A program made the position numbers and the translations under genes. 64,000 nt of DNA from contig CM057450.1 in assembly GCA_016271365.2 (NCBI GenBank), forward strand, positions 1,806,375,967-1,806,439,966, read 5' to 3'. This document shows, piece by piece, positions 11,760-23,815 of this stretch. Numbering within the stretch: position 1 is the first letter of the stretch; the number at the start of each line of letters is the position of its first letter. The notes under the pieces were generated by a model that saw only the letters and a list, made by a program, of their open reading frames with translations, was not told the origin of the DNA and searched no databases. This stretch comes from Neoceratodus forsteri. Its lineage: Eukaryota; Chordata; Ceratodontiformes; Ceratodontidae.

Positions 11760-12588
11760 AGGCACCTCTCTGGTCTGAGGGAGGAGGTTGCCTGTCTTCA
11801 TGCTGACCTGGCAAGGATTCGGGAAACCTCCTCCCCCACCCAGGGACCATCACTGCCTCAGAGTTTGCAAGAAAGAGGAGTGGTTGGACCACGGTGGGCT
11901 CAGGGAGGGTGAGGGTGGTGGAAGAGAGGCGCATCCCTCCAGTTATGCTTCTTCACAGTTCATTCGCCATTCTGGTGGAGCATGGTTCCTCTATGGAGTC
12001 ACCCACAGTGGAGACCAAGGAGGATGCTGGGAACCTTCACAAAGGAGACCCACAGGAGGGTGGCACAGGACCCCACAGGGGAAGGAAACAACTCCTGGTG
12101 GGGGACTCAGTCATTACGGGGGTAGAACTGGGAGAGGGAAGGGAGGGGGAGTAAGGTGCCTGCCCGGTGTCATGGCTTGAAGAGACAGGAAGCAAATCCT
12201 CAGAATCGTGGGAGCAGCTGCATGGGGGATGGAGCTGGATGTCATTGTCTATCTAGGGACAAATGACGTGGCTGGAAATGGAATCGGAGCAATGCAGCAG
12301 GAATTTATGGAGTTGGGGAGGGGCCTTAGACAAGTGGCATGCACATTAACTTTCTCGGAAGTGCTACCTGTCTGTGGCATGGGTGAGGCTAGGGTACGCT
12401 GCACCATGGGATTCAGTGACTGGTTGAAAAACTGGTGTGGAGCTCAGGGATTTGGCTTCACTGGGGACTTGGAGTCCACCTGGAGGGATACAGGCCTATA
12501 CTGGCGTGATGGCCTGCATCTGTCCTGGAGGGGAACCAGGATCCTAGGTGATAGGTTTAAATGCTTCAGTGGCAAGCATTTAAACTAG
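11760..12588 (+). pseudogene. CR1 element C ORF1 with esterase domain
   Basis: A leucine-rich, coil-prone segment near 11770-11820 (LREEVACLHADLARIRE) is followed by a variable linker. The SGNH/GDSL esterase comes next: block I LLVGDSVITG near 12090-12120, block III VIVYLGTNDVAGNG near 12240-12280, LTFSEVLPV near 12350, and the catalytic Asp-His block YWRDGLHLSWRG near 12500-12530. The last ORF (12208-12588) ends naturally with FKCFSGKHLN. At least two frameshifts separate block I from block III. The N-terminal cysteine cluster is not recognisable. All catalytic residues Ser, Gly, Asn, Asp and His are still encoded, though not in one frame. Confidence 0.8.
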
Positions 12589-12739
12589 CCCGGGGGGAGG
12601 GGCACTGAAGAAAAGCAGGGAAATCCCAGCCCCCCACCCCACAAAACAGTATAGTTAGTGAAGTAGACACAAAGGTAGAGAAGTCAATAGGGAGCAGGAC
12701 AGGGGTAAATCCAGAAAAGGCAAAGGCAGTAAGGACAGG

Positions 12740-15510
12740 GATGGACCTAAAAGGGATAAGGCCATCAAAAAATGGAGGGCGGTGAGTACCAATGCCCATA
12801 GTCTGGAAAACAAACTTCCAGAACTAGTGGCCTTGATGGAAGAGGGATGCCTAGATATTGTGGCAATCACAGAAACATGGTACATAGAGAACTATGACTG
12901 GGATGTTAGCATATCAGGGTACACAATCTACAGGAAGGACAGGGAGGGTAAAAGAGGAGGAGGAGTAGCTCTCTACATAAGGGAAGGAATCAAAGCAACA
13001 GAATTAAAAGGTAAACAGGGAGAGGAGGAGGCACTGTGGGTCACCCTGAAGACAGGAAATGGCACCACAGTCCGCACAGGGGTTGTTTACAGACCCCCAT
13101 CTCAGGGGGAGGCTATGGACAAGGAAATGATAGGAGGAATCCTTAGAATGGCAGAAAAGGGAAAGATATTATTGATGGGGGACCTGAATATGCTAGATGT
13201 TAACTGGAACACCTTTACTGCAGCCACATCCAAGAGCAGGGTCATTCTCGATGCCCTACAGGGGGCATGCTTCAGACAGCTAGTGTTGGAACCCACTCGG
13301 GAAGCAGCAGTCTGAGACCTGGTACTCTCAAAAGGGGATAGAGAGAGAGAGAGTCTCAGATTTAGAAGTGGGTAGCCATCTGGGAACAAGCGACCACCAA
13401 ACAGTGTGGTTCACAATAAACACAGCTGTAGAGTCAAGCCATACAAAAGAAGGGTGTTGGACTTTAGGAGGACTGACTTTGGCAAAATGGGAGAGTGCCT
13501 CAGGAAAGCATTAGCAAACAGACAAGAAGGAGGGGTGGAAGAACAATGGGGAAAAATCAAAACTGGCATCACAGAGGCAACAAACCTTTGTGTAAAGCAA
13601 ATCAACAAAACAAAACAAAAGAAAAAACTACTATAGTTCTTAAAAGAGGTGGCAGGGAAGGTTAAGGAGAAAAGGAAAGGATTCAGGAAATATAAGGAAA
13701 CACAGAAGGAGCAGGACTGAGAAATATATCAGTTAAAGCAGAAGGAGGCAGGGAAGGCAGTCAGAATAGCAAAGGCCCAAACTGAGGAAAAGATAGCCAA
13801 CTTTGTTAAGAAGGGGGATAAAACCTTTTATAGGTACATTAGGGAGTGAAGAAAGACCAAGGGAGGGATTTTGAGGCTTAATAAAGGGTAGGGAATGTGG
13901 GCAGAGGGTGACAGCGAAAAAGCAGGGATACTGAACATATACAGTTGCTCAGTATTTACAAACGAAGAAGAAGGGGAGGCACCTATACCAAACAATAGAA
14001 ACACTCTGGATAGGGGGGTCGATACCAGTCTAGTCACAGAAGCAAGGGCTCTGAAAGATCTCTTAAAACTGAAAGTGGACAAAGCAATGGGGCTGGACGG
14101 GATTTACCCAAGAATTCTAAAAGAACTAAGGGTAGAACTAGTGACACCGCTGACTACACTCTTTAACAAATCATAGGAGGATGGGGTGGTACCTGAGAAC
14201 TGGAGGAGGGCAGATGTGATTCCATTTCACAAAAGTGTGAGCAAGGCAGAGGCAGGAAACTACAGACCTGTTAGTTTGGCCTCAGTGGTAGGGAAAATGA
14301 TGGAATCACTTCTGAAGGAAATAATTGTTGAGTACCCAGAGGCCAGCGGGGCACAGGGCCCAAGGCAGCATGGATTCACAGGAGGAAGGTCATGTCAGAT
14401 GAATCTAATAGAATTCTTTGACTGGGTGACCAGAGTAGTAGACCAGGGAGGGGCTGTGGACATGGCCTACCTAGACTTTAGCAAGGCATTTGACACAGTC
14501 CCACACAAAAGATTAATATACAAGTTAGCCAGTCTTAGAGTGGGTCCCAAGGTGGTAGCCTGGGTAAAAAATTGGCTGGACAACAGGACGCAGAGGGTAA
14601 TAGTAAACTGAGTCACTCTGAAGAAAGGGGGGCTACTAGCGGGGTACCGCAGGTCTTAGTACTGGGACCGGTCCTTTTTAATGTTTATATGTGATATCGC
14701 AGAGGAACTGGAAGGAAAAGTGTGTTTCTTTGCAGATGACACAAAGATCTGCAACAGGGTTGATAGACAAGGTGGGGTGGAAATGATGAGAACGGACTTG
14801 GCAATGTTGGAGGAATGGTTATGTGTATGGCAGCTTAGATTCAATGCAAAGAGGTGCAAAGTAATGCACCTGGGAAACAAAAACCCAGGGAACAAGTACA
14901 CAATGGGAAGGTGAGATACTAACAACAACAACAATGGAAAGGGACCTAGGGGTAGTCATATCAGATGACCTAAAGTTGTGCAAGCAATGTGAGAAGGCAG
15001 TAAGGAGGGCTGCGGGATACTGGGATGCATAGGGAGAGGCATCACCAGACGGTTGGTGAGACTCCATCTGGAGTACTGCATGCAGTTCTGGAGACCCCAA
15101 GTCTGCAAGGACATAAACAGGATGGAGACTGTCCAGAGGAGGGCAACTGAAATGGTACAGGGTCTACACCAGAAAACATACAAAGAGAGAGTAAAGGAGC
15201 TTAATATGTATACCCTCGAGAAAGGGGGGAGAACATGATAGAAATTTTCAAGTATCTCAAGGGAATCAACATAGTCCAAGAGGGTAGCATCTTTCAGAAA
15301 AAGAGATGTGCAAGAACAAGGGGACACAATTTGAAGATAGAGGGGGGATGGCTCAGAGGTAATGTGAGGAATTATTTTTTCACAGAGAGGGTTGTGGATA
15401 CATGGAATGGCCTTCCTGAGGAGGTTGTGGAGTCAAAAACAGTAGGGGAATTCAAGAATGCATGGGGCAGACATAAGGCAGTTCTAGTGGGGGTTAGGAG
15501 GAAGTAGCCT
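12740..15510 (+). pseudogene. CR1 element C ORF2 (endonuclease-reverse transcriptase)
   Basis: The endonuclease (12782-13315) has STNAHSLENKLPEL, AITETWY, GVVYRPPSQGE and GDLNMLDVNW. The SDH block falls in the next frame at about 13390. The linker follows at 13406-13840. Reverse transcriptase begins with KAMGLDGIYPRILKELRVEL (13895-14176). It continues with [16 protein letters not shown] (14186-14611) and FFADDTKICNRVDRQGG (14681-14914), so the FADD box is intact. The C-terminal part has RLHLEYCMQFWRP (15053-15238) and RGHNLKIEGGWLRGN (15235-15507). A short internal deletion around 15045 removes part of the RKREVIIPLYRQL segment. Single stops at 13313, 14174 and 14609 plus frameshifts inactivate it. 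Confidence 0.87.
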
Positions 15511-15612
15511 GTTGGTTAACTAGGATCTGCAGCTTATCCATTAGGTAGGGAAATGGGCAGACTAGGTAGGCCAAGTGGTCCTTATCTGTCGTCAGATTCT
15601 ATGTTTCTGTAG

Positions 15613-16126
15613 TCATAATGTTATTCAAGGAAAGATACCTAAGCAGATGGATACAATTTATTTCGAAATGTAAGAAAATAGGAGTAGAGTAAATACATTA
15701 AACTAACACTTTTTGTTTACAAAATTGCTTTCGATAAAAGCAGCTATAGCACTTGTTTCATTCTATGCTGACAGAAGAGGGTTTTTTATCCTGACTTTTG
15801 TCATCTGACCCTCCCACTTCCACAGATGTCATGCACGATCCCTCAGTTAACCTTGCATGTATGCAATGAGACAATACCTGCCCCTGTTGAGGAAACTAGC
15901 TGCATATGCTACTGTGAGTGATAAATGACTCTGTCTATTTTTGGGCTTGAGAGTGCTACCAACAGCAGTTCTTTTGTCAGCTCTGGCCACTTGTCTGCAA
16001 ACACAGGATTCCAATCCAGAACCTGGGTCACAACACACTACCTCAGGGGTATGCGACAGCCCTAACTACTGCATTTTGTAACTCAGCTATGATCGTCATT
16101 ATAAAAATGGCTGCTTCTTTTTACAG
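15613..16126. other. Unclassified, likely intronic
   Basis: No repeat or coding signature recognised. The last 40 bases contain a pyrimidine tract and an AG that make a good 3' splice site for the candidate exon that follows. Confidence 0.4.
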
Positions 16127-16236
16127 GTTGTTGTGCGCGAACTGTTGGTGCAGTATACGAGGCAGTATGAAGAAAGTCCTGTGCTTGGTCTTCTAAAAAA
16201 TTGGGCATCTTCCGCATCTGATAGTCTGAAAACCAG
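16127..16236 (+). CDS. Candidate internal exon of an unidentified host gene
   Basis: A 110-base segment is bounded by a strong acceptor (CTTCTTTTTACAG/GTTG) and a strong donor (AAAACCAG/GTAATT). Only one of three frames is open across it: 36 codons plus two bases, from [17 protein letters not shown] to [11 protein letters not shown]. The other two frames stop early. The composition is unlike the surrounding retrotransposons. The protein piece looks helical and charged, like a segment of an alpha-helical repeat or scaffold protein. I cannot name the gene. No other exon of the gene was recognised in the window, which is compatible with giant introns. The first base of the exon is read as codon position 1 and the last two bases begin a codon. 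Confidence 0.6.
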
Positions 16237-17760
16237 GTAATTCTATTCCAGGTGTTTTTGTTTTTAAACTATGCTGCACTCCACAGAATGAAAAATGTCA
16301 TGATAGAAGTTGAGCTAAGCAGGTTACAACAGTCAAGCATGCTGAAAATCTTTTTCTGTTATAGACTTGAGGAAACAACTTTAAACATACTGGACTCAGT
16401 TTTCAAGGCCTGGACACTGCCGCAGGGGGCCTTCATCAAACAGACTTAACACAAGGGACATCCTGCACCATACCCTGTGCCAAATTTGATTTTCTAAGGA
16501 GCCCTGCCGCAGACGTGGGTAGGCGTGCACCAAACTGCTTTGCATCATGCTTGTGGTGAACGGCTGGTTGTACCATGGCTTGGGGGGTCTTTGCCAGAAA
16601 AGGGATGCAGCATCCCCTACCTCTCAATTTTCAAAACTGCCTGACAACCACAGGTCTCTACGGTGCTTAAAATAGACAGAGCTGGTCTAATGGCATTTGC
16701 ACTGATCCTAACAACCACAGCAGGCCAGTTGGACTGGCCAACAGTACAACAAGGCACACGGGATGTGGCAGGTTATCCTGTGGGTGATGGCAGTAGGTGC
16801 AGTAGCAGGGCAATAGTTTGCACCTGTTCAGTGCCATAATGCAGTGGCAGCTGAAGCCCTGTGCACACCCAGGGGAGGCATGCCCTGCATAGCCCATGCT
16901 CAGAGCTGTACACTGCAGACCAGAGGGCCACATCTCAGACCCATTAAGCACCAACCTTACTGTGGACACCTCCGGATGTCTGCCACCAGCTCGAGCCTGA
17001 TGCTGAGATATGGGTGTTACAACAACAGGTGTACAGTGCCCTGTTGCCTGGCACAGTGTGCTCCACCAGTCCCATGCTGTTGGGGTGCCACAGTTGCCAA
17101 TGCCTGTATATGTGGCAGCCACCCAGTCTGATAGGGTGGGCCCCCTGTAGACTGTCAGGCAGACATGGTGAGTGGCAGACCTGTATGACAGCCCCCTACA
17201 GTTGACAACTTTTAGTGTCAATGCAGTGACTCTGCTGGAGAAGCTAAATATCAATACATATGCTGATGTTTACATATACCACTAATATCTATTGTTTTAA
17301 AACCATGCCCATAGCTTTTAATGCAAGAGCAGACCTGTCCTAATGACATCCACACATAGCAGCACATCACGTCATTTTGTGAGCTGAACAGTGGCTCGAC
17401 TGCAGGGCTATTAAGAGGTTTTGTATACATCACTGCACACTTTTCAAATATGACAAAATTAATCTAAATCTCGAAAGTAAAGGTAAACACTACCATACCT
17501 TAACTCAGCAACCCTTATTCTAGGATTACATAAGAGTGTTTGCAATTTAATTGACCCCCAACCCAAAAACTGCTGGTTTAGTCGCCCTTTAAAGGACAAG
17601 GCATTTTAGGGGAGTTAGTACATACTGAGATACTCTTACTTTAGTATACTAAATAGGCCAGTTGTAAGAAGAGCACTGCCTAGGCGTTATGAAAGGATGC
17701 CAGGAGAGAAGAGATGTCAGTTTGGTTTCCATGTGTCTCTCCAAATTGTACACATACATT
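16237..17760. other. Unclassified intronic sequence, possible old repeat 16440-17260
   Basis: The part between 16440 and 17260 is richer in GC than its flanks, with an uninterrupted 195-codon minus-strand frame at 16667-17254. The frame has low-complexity composition, many Cys and Pro residues and no recognised domain. It may be part of a non-autonomous DNA transposon, but no terminal repeats were found. Nothing else stands out. Confidence 0.3.
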
Positions 17761-20700
17761 GTAAAGCCTCAATCCCAGTGCAAGGTATCATAGGTATTTA
17801 TTTCAAGAGTTTCACTGGGAAAAACATACTGAGCTGACAGCTCATTTCCAGATGTGTCCTGAGGGAAGGGATGTGGAGAGTGCAGTAATAAGTTACCCAG
17901 TAATGTAACAATTATAAAACAATGATAATGATAATTATAAAAAGTAAAAATTATGCAGTAGACAATTGAAAGGAAGCGTGAAGTAAGTAGTGCAAAACGT
18001 AGCATAGCAATAGCAATAGTTCAGCAAAGTGCAACTGGCAGCAAAAGGAGGGAGGGAAGGGAGATTGCAAGCACAATGGGGGACTAGTCAGAGGGAGAAG
18101 TGGGTCAGTAAACTAGGGCAATAGGGGTAGGGAGTAGTATGGAGAGTGGAGTAGTGTGTTTAGCCTAGGATCAGCAGGAAACGGAAGGAGTGAGTAGTGA
18201 AGTCACAGTGAATGGTGTTTTAGTGATAGGGAATAAGGAGCATTGTCAATAGCAACAGGGAGAGTTCTCCACAGTTTGAGAGAGTGGATGTCAGCGCTGT
18301 GAAGGGAGTAGGAGGTGGAAGGAGGGGAGGAGAAGAGGGAGTAAAGTTGGGGGAGGGAACCCAGAGAGAATGTGGACACAATGGTGGTACAGTGAGCTAG
18401 GCACCTGGCATTAAGGGAGGAAAAGGAGAGAGAGGAATACAGAGAAGAATGTTAAGTTCTGAGGAGGCAGTCCAGGACAAAGTGCAGAAGTGAAAGAGGT
18501 GATCCAGCCTGACAAGGGTGGACTTGGGAGCAGTGCTATATACAATATCGCCATAATCGAAGATAGGTAGAATCATCTTCGTGATGATCTCTCTATGAGT
18601 AGGAAGTGGGATACTTGGTTTATTCCCATGAAGTGCCTCAAGTTTAGGGTGCAGCTTCTTTTGGATGGCATCCACATGAGTAGAGAAGTCCACACAACAA
18701 TCCAACCATACCCCGAGGTGTTTAAAGGAGGAGATATCTCACTTACAACACCGTAAAGTGGCTGGAAGGAGAGGGCAGGGGAGAACTTGGCAAGTCTGTG
18801 CCTAGTGCCAAAGGTCATGGAGACCTTTTTTGGCACTGAAGGAGAGCTGGTTGGTCCAGGACCAGTGCTGGTTGTTGTTGACATCTAGTTAGAGACAGGT
18901 CATGAAGTCAGAGGCTGAGGACTCAGAGGTGTAGAGAACCATGTCATCTACGTAGATACGAATGGATGCAGAGAAGTGAGGGGAAGATTGCTTAGGAAAA
19001 TGGAGAATAATGTGGGGCCAAGGATGGATCCTTGGACGGGAGGAGTTGACATCACCAATACAGACAGCTTGAGTCCTACCCTTCTGGTAAGAGGGAATCC
19101 ACTCAGCAGAAGAGAAGGAGAGCCAGGCCACTTTTATTTTGCCAAGGAGGATGGAGTGGGCAGTAGTGCTGAAGACTTTGGCCAAGCGACAAAAATGGTG
19201 GAGGTGACCAGCCTCTGGTCCATTCCAGAAAGGATGGAGTCAGTGAGCCTAAGGATGGAGGTGGTGTTGGAGTGGGATTTCCTGAAGCCAGGAAGGTAAT
19301 GAAGAAGGAGGAGTGTCAAGGAAAGGGGAGAGTTGGGGAAAGGATCAGGTCTCCCTGAAATTTAGCCAAGGAGGGAGATGAAACAGTAGTTGCCAGGGAG
19401 GGTGGGGTCTCCCTTTTGGAGAAGGGGGATGACAGTGGCCTGCTTCCACAAATCAGGAACTGCTGCAAGTTACAAGGAATGATTGAGGGGATGAGTGATG
19501 GGAAGGGCAAAGACTGGGCAGAGAGAGAGAAAGATAGGAGTTCTGGGTTAAGGCCATTGGGGCGCCCTCCTTTGAGTGGGTTAAAAGCAAGGAGGGTCTT
19601 TAAGGTGGCAGAGGGAATGATAGGGAAGAAAGGATGGTGGGTGCGAGAAGCAGGTTGGGGAAAAAGGGGAAGGGGTGTTGGGGAGCTGGAAGGAAGGAGG
19701 GAGAGGGCACAGGTGCTGAAAAAAGAGTTAAAAGATGAGGCAACTGCAGCGGGGATCTGGGGGGCATTGTCCACCTTGAGGATGTGGGGAAGGAGCTGGG
19801 AGGGCAAGGAGAAGAGGGTATGGATGACCTTCCAGAACTTTGGTGACGAATGATGTTCTGGAGCGTGGATGCAAAGTAGTCAGCCTTTGCAAGCCTAGTA
19901 GCTCTGGTATGAGTGTTATGAAAAGTTATATTTAGCAAGGTCAAATGGGGAGCCAGTGGACTTGAGGGGTTACCAGGCAAGGTCACATGCATGGTGGCAG
20001 GCCAGCAACTCAGCCATGATCCAAGGGAAGTATGGACCACAGACCCAAGTTTTTCTAAGGGGGCATGATGATCCCAGGCTGTTAGGAATTTGGAATGAAA
20101 GAACTCTAGATCTCTGTTACTGTTGCTGGCTGTCAGCATGGGGAACCAGTCAGTTGCCATCAGGTCAGAAAGTAATGAGGATAGATACAGGGATTGGAAG
20201 GATCTTGGCTGGACAAATTTAGGGGGATTTGTGGTGGTGGATCTTGCACACAGTAGACCATATGGTGGTCACTGAGAGCATCAGGGAAGGTACCAGCACA
20301 CTGCAGTCAGGTTGGGAAGAGAGGTCCCAGTCCAGAAGGGAATGGTTTTGGGTTCTGGGGTTGAGTCTGGTGGGATTCAAGATCAGTTGGGTAAGCTGGA
20401 GTGACTTTAAGTTTAAGCATAATTTATTATGGGAGGATGAGAGCCAATTGAAGTTGAAGCCACATAGGATGGGTAGCTCACTGGAGAAGGCATGGTGGGA
20501 CAAGGTGGTGAAGAGCTCGGTGACAGAGGGAGGGAATATACCAGGGCTGCAATAAACTCTGTAGCCCATCAAGATAGCGACTCTGGAACGACGAGGAGTG
20601 AAAACAGCACTGAAACACAATGCAACCACTTATCGGCAACTCACAGTTCCCCTCCCTCCCCAGTCTGGCCTCGCCATGAGTTGGCATATATATAGTAAGG

Positions 20701-21190
20701 GAGGTGTGGGGGGGTGAGGGGCGCAATAAGAGAGTTCGCTGTAAGTGGTCATGCTGTGTTTTCATGCTGTTTTCACTCCTCGCCGTTCTGGAGTTGCTAT
20801 CTGGACTTGGAACCAATAAATTCCAGCAATGAATATGGAGACCGAGAAGGGGAGGGAGAGTTTCAGAGGAGTATCTCATAGGCAGAAGGGGAGGAGATGG
20901 ACAGCATAAGTTTGAATTGGGTGCCAGAGGACAGATAGATGGCTCTGCCTCTGCCCCCTCTTAGTATGATCCTGTCAAACAATTGAGAAGCCAGGGATGG
21001 CTATAGCAGTATCTGGGATCCTGGGGGAGAGCCTAGACTCTAAGATCACAAGGATGTCAGGGTTGAGGTTTACAACCAGGGGTTGTAGAAGGTCAGTTAT
21101 GGGGAAGAGACAGTGGATGTTAGCATGGGTTACTCTCAGCCCTTTGGGGAGACTAGAGGCAGTTGGCTGAGATGAACAAGAATGGGGTTG
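17760..21190 (-). mobile_element. L2-like LINE, minus strand
   Basis: About 3.4 kb of one LINE, encoding an endonuclease at the high-coordinate end and a reverse transcriptase toward 18400, then a 3' UTR. The residues differ from CR1 and match the L2 layout (GFNFNWLSSS, ILPIFDYGDIVYS). The 3' boundary near 17760 and the 5' boundary near 21190 are approximate. No ORF1 was seen, as expected for L2 or a truncated copy. G and A richness on the + strand reflects the C/T-rich coding strand. Confidence 0.75.
18397..21160 (-). pseudogene. L2-like ORF2 (endonuclease-reverse transcriptase), decayed
   Basis: The endonuclease N-terminus lies at 21150-20950, with GLRVTHANIHCLFPITDLL and a PDILVILES block where ETW is expected. 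The endonuclease middle at 20219-20629 contains VYCSPG, LPILCGFNFNWLSSS and LILNPTRLNP. Reverse transcriptase begins at 19316-19807 with FNPLKGGRPNGLNPELLSFS, continues through AKVFSTTAHSILLGKI, and has the catalytic block YVDDMVLYTSES (18889-19185). Next come TKVMTFGTRHRL-like residues and a thumb with LPIFDYGDIVYSTAPKS (18397-18705). The YVDD aspartates are present. Several frameshifts break it. Confidence 0.75.
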
Positions 21191-22000
21191 AATTCAACGT
21201 TGCCTGCTAGAATGAGTAGCAAGGAGATGACTGGTCAACCAGTGGGCATGTACTGTATACTGTATGCACTTTTATGCAGTTCAGTCGGCGGCTGGCCGTG
21301 GTGATGTGGGTGGGCTGGTCCAATCACTGGCTTCATTCAAGTTCGGGGGAGCAGGGTGGTGGGTCACTGCCTAATGGGGTGGGGGGCTGCTTGACTACCA
21401 GGGACTGGGGACATTTCAATTATTATAATAATGAGGGCTCAGGGAGGGGGGAACCACTAGACTACCAGGGAAACGGGGATCAGGGATTTTGTTCTACTGT
21501 ACTTGTGATCGGGCTGGGGGGGAGATCACTACGCTACCAAGGAAATGGGTATCGGGGGTATAGTTTTATTATACATGTGATTGGGGCTGGGGAGGGGGAA
21601 GACTAGCCTACCAGGATACAGGCTCAGGAGGGTGTTTTATGTTCACCCACAGTGATCGGGGCTAGTGAGGGACCGCTGTACCGCCGGTGGTCTCACATGC
21701 ACAGTGAGTGCGGTCAGGTTCATGACTAGTTAGGCAGGGTTTCAGAAGCTAATCTGCGCCTGTTGGGGGCCATTTGCGCTTCTGAAATGTTTCAGTGTTA
21801 TGCTGCACTGCATATGCATGGAGGAGCCCTCATTTGCATAGGCACAGCACACTATTGTGTACGTTGGTGCTGTCGGGGGTACGCCGTACATCTGTGCCCT
21901 TTGAATATGGGCACCCCCCGACAGCTGGTGCTTTTCTATGTTTGGGTGGCACATCCCAGGTTGAACCGCCCAAGCCTTTTGAAAATGGAGCCCCTTATCT
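21191..22000 (+). repeat. Minisatellite-bearing repeat, copy 1
   Basis: From about 21330 to 21650 there are three to four degenerate units of roughly 80 bases. Each contains a G-rich GGGGCTGGGGAGGGGGA-like block followed by CTACCAGGGAAATGGGGAT-like sequence and an AT-rich TTTTATTATA part. The array is followed by a segment with GCACTGCATATGCATGGAGG, TTTGCATAGGCACAGCACAC and TTTGAATATGGGCACC. The same order recurs at 37310-37860, which marks a dispersed repeat family. No coding capacity was recognised. No terminal repeats could be fixed. Confidence 0.5.
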
Positions 22001-22569
22001 AGTCAACTTTAAATTAAAGACATGTTTTTCATGCTTTTGAAACTCCTCAGTGCAGTGCAGTCATTGCACCAGCCAAGTACCAAATCAGCCTAGTGGAAAT
22101 TGAACAGTCAGTTCACTTGAAAGCAACATACTGAACAGGCAGTTTCGAAGAACAACAGTGTACAGGATCTGCAGAAGGATGCTAGGAGAAACTAACTACC
22201 CAAATTGTTTGGTTTCTGTGCCTCTCTAAAAACCCCTGAACTTATACTCTAAAACATCAAACTCAGTGCAACGCATCATGGGTATGCAAATTCTTGTGTA
22301 TGGCAGGCTGATATTGGAACTAGCATTTTAGGTTATTGATGTTAGGGTAACAGGGAAAGGAATATTATGGACTGCACAGAACTTCTGTACCTAACTGTTA
22401 AGATAAAAAACATATAAATTCAGGACTGATGATATACTTACAGAAGAAATGATTAAATATAGAGAGAATAAAATAAACCTGTACATTGTATCACAACAAT
22501 TCTTGAAAAATATGTGGCCAACTGTAAAAGCAAAAACATGTGTTACACCCTTCTGCATGGAATATTTTG
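22001..22569. other. Unclassified AT-rich sequence
   Basis: No feature recognised. Short open frames here are not supported by any motif. Confidence 0.4.
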
Positions 22570-22690
22570 TTATGATTTACAACAAGAAAAAGTCAAAACA
22601 TACAAGGAGCATGTATTCGCTGCAGAATAGACAGGAGAGAGGGATATAATAGAAACTTTAAAGTTCATTAAATGGTTCAATTGAGCGGGC
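22570..22690 (+). pseudogene. CR1 C-terminal fossil
   Basis: A fragment of about 120 bases reads in shifting frames like the CR1 ORF2 C-terminal block, TYxERxxxLxxxxxxERDIIETLKFIKWFN. It matches the family consensus RRERGDMIETFKYLKGIN. It is highly diverged and has in-frame stops. It is an old insertion independent of the larger copies. Confidence 0.5.
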
Positions 22691-23815
22691 ACAAGTTTAT
22701 CAGTCTGAATAACTGTACATCTACAAAGGGTCAATGCCACCACATTTAAATGGTTAGCTTGGTACTAACTGGGTTAGTGCCATGCTACCCATGATGGGGT
22801 GGTCATATTCCAAGGGTCCCCTGTGCTCCGTGCTGGCTCAATAACACAACCACACTAAATATACTGCTGCACCCATGCAAAAGGGGGATCCCCCATACAT
22901 ATTAGATGCAGTGGTATAGTACTTATCAGGTTCAGCAGTGCTAAACAGCTTCTGCCAAAGCGCTGTTTAATGCTGCCAATACCCTGCCCATAACCTCATG
23001 CACCTGTGCATTTCCCCCACCAACCTCCCACTGTGTAAATATAGAACTTCATCCTGGTGGTCTAGTGGTCCTGCCATCCCCCCATCACCCAACAGTACAG
23101 TGTAGATAGACATGTAATGTGAAACCTGGTGGTCCAGTGCACCCCCCCCCCAAAGTAGTGGTGGTAGTAGTAGATTAAATTTTTTTATGTCACCCTTCCC
23201 TGGAGGCTCAGGGAACCAGTACAACAAACAGAGATAGCAGTAAATATAAGACAGGTAAAATACTACACCTCAATTAAATAAATAATAAATTTAAACAAAA
23301 TCTCAGTATACTAAGATAAAAATGTCAGCAGCTATCTAAAATGTAGTAACAGCTGATTCTAAAGTATGCACAAGTGCCTGTCAGACGGCAGACGGCCAAG
23401 GTGTCAAGCAGAGGGCTGTGCCAGTCATTGTTTTGAATACCATATGACAGCATCGGTGACTGGGCCAGGGGTGCAGGAGGAGGATCCGTAGAGGATGGGC
23501 CAGGCGGGGGGGTTATTGACCTTTGAGGGGTGGGGGTCCATCAGACCAACAGGATTTAACTATATATGTGTGTGAACACTGCACTACCACATGATGTGGG
23601 GGACTACCAGACCCCCAGGATAGGGGTTCCATGTTTATGTAGCTGGTGGTCAGGGGGTGGTGGGACCTCTAGACCCCCAGGATAGGGTGAATGTGTGTTT
23701 ACTTGGTCAGAATGGGCACTTGGGGGCCATGCATGCATGATGATGAGCCCATAATGAGCATGCTAATGGACCCTTAGCACCTTGCATGCCAAATGGGCTC
23801 ATTAGCTTGTTAGTA
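22691..23815. repeat. Dispersed repeat with G/C-rich minisatellite blocks
   Basis: Blocks of the type CTGGTGGTCTAGTGGTCC occur in C-rich orientation at 23040-23160 and in G-rich orientation (GACTACCAGACCCCCAGGATAGG, GACCTCTAGACCCCCAGGAT) at 23590-23690. This suggests two copies of one repeat in opposite orientation. The second is followed by GCCATGCATGCATGATGATG and TGAATATGGCCACCAA, which resembles the segment after the minisatellite at 21.8 and 37.7 kb. Assignment is by eye only. Confidence 0.4.

Larger units (their letters stand above)
11700..15612 (+). mobile_element. CR1 element C, near full-length
   Basis: Plus-strand CR1 with ORF1 (about 11760-12588), ORF2 (about 12740-15510) and a 3' terminus ending GGCCAAGTGGTCCTTATCT then TTCTATGTTTCTGTAG. 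The 5' edge is uncertain, between 11538 and 11760, because no sister copy with a 5' UTR of this subfamily exists in the window. The sequence 11538-11700 shows no homology that I can see. By eye it has few indels and is the best-preserved member of its subfamily here. Confidence 0.85.

Noticed and set aside
16667..17254. A 195-codon minus-strand ORF
   Set aside because: No domain, no splice sites and low-complexity composition. Treated as unclassified sequence.
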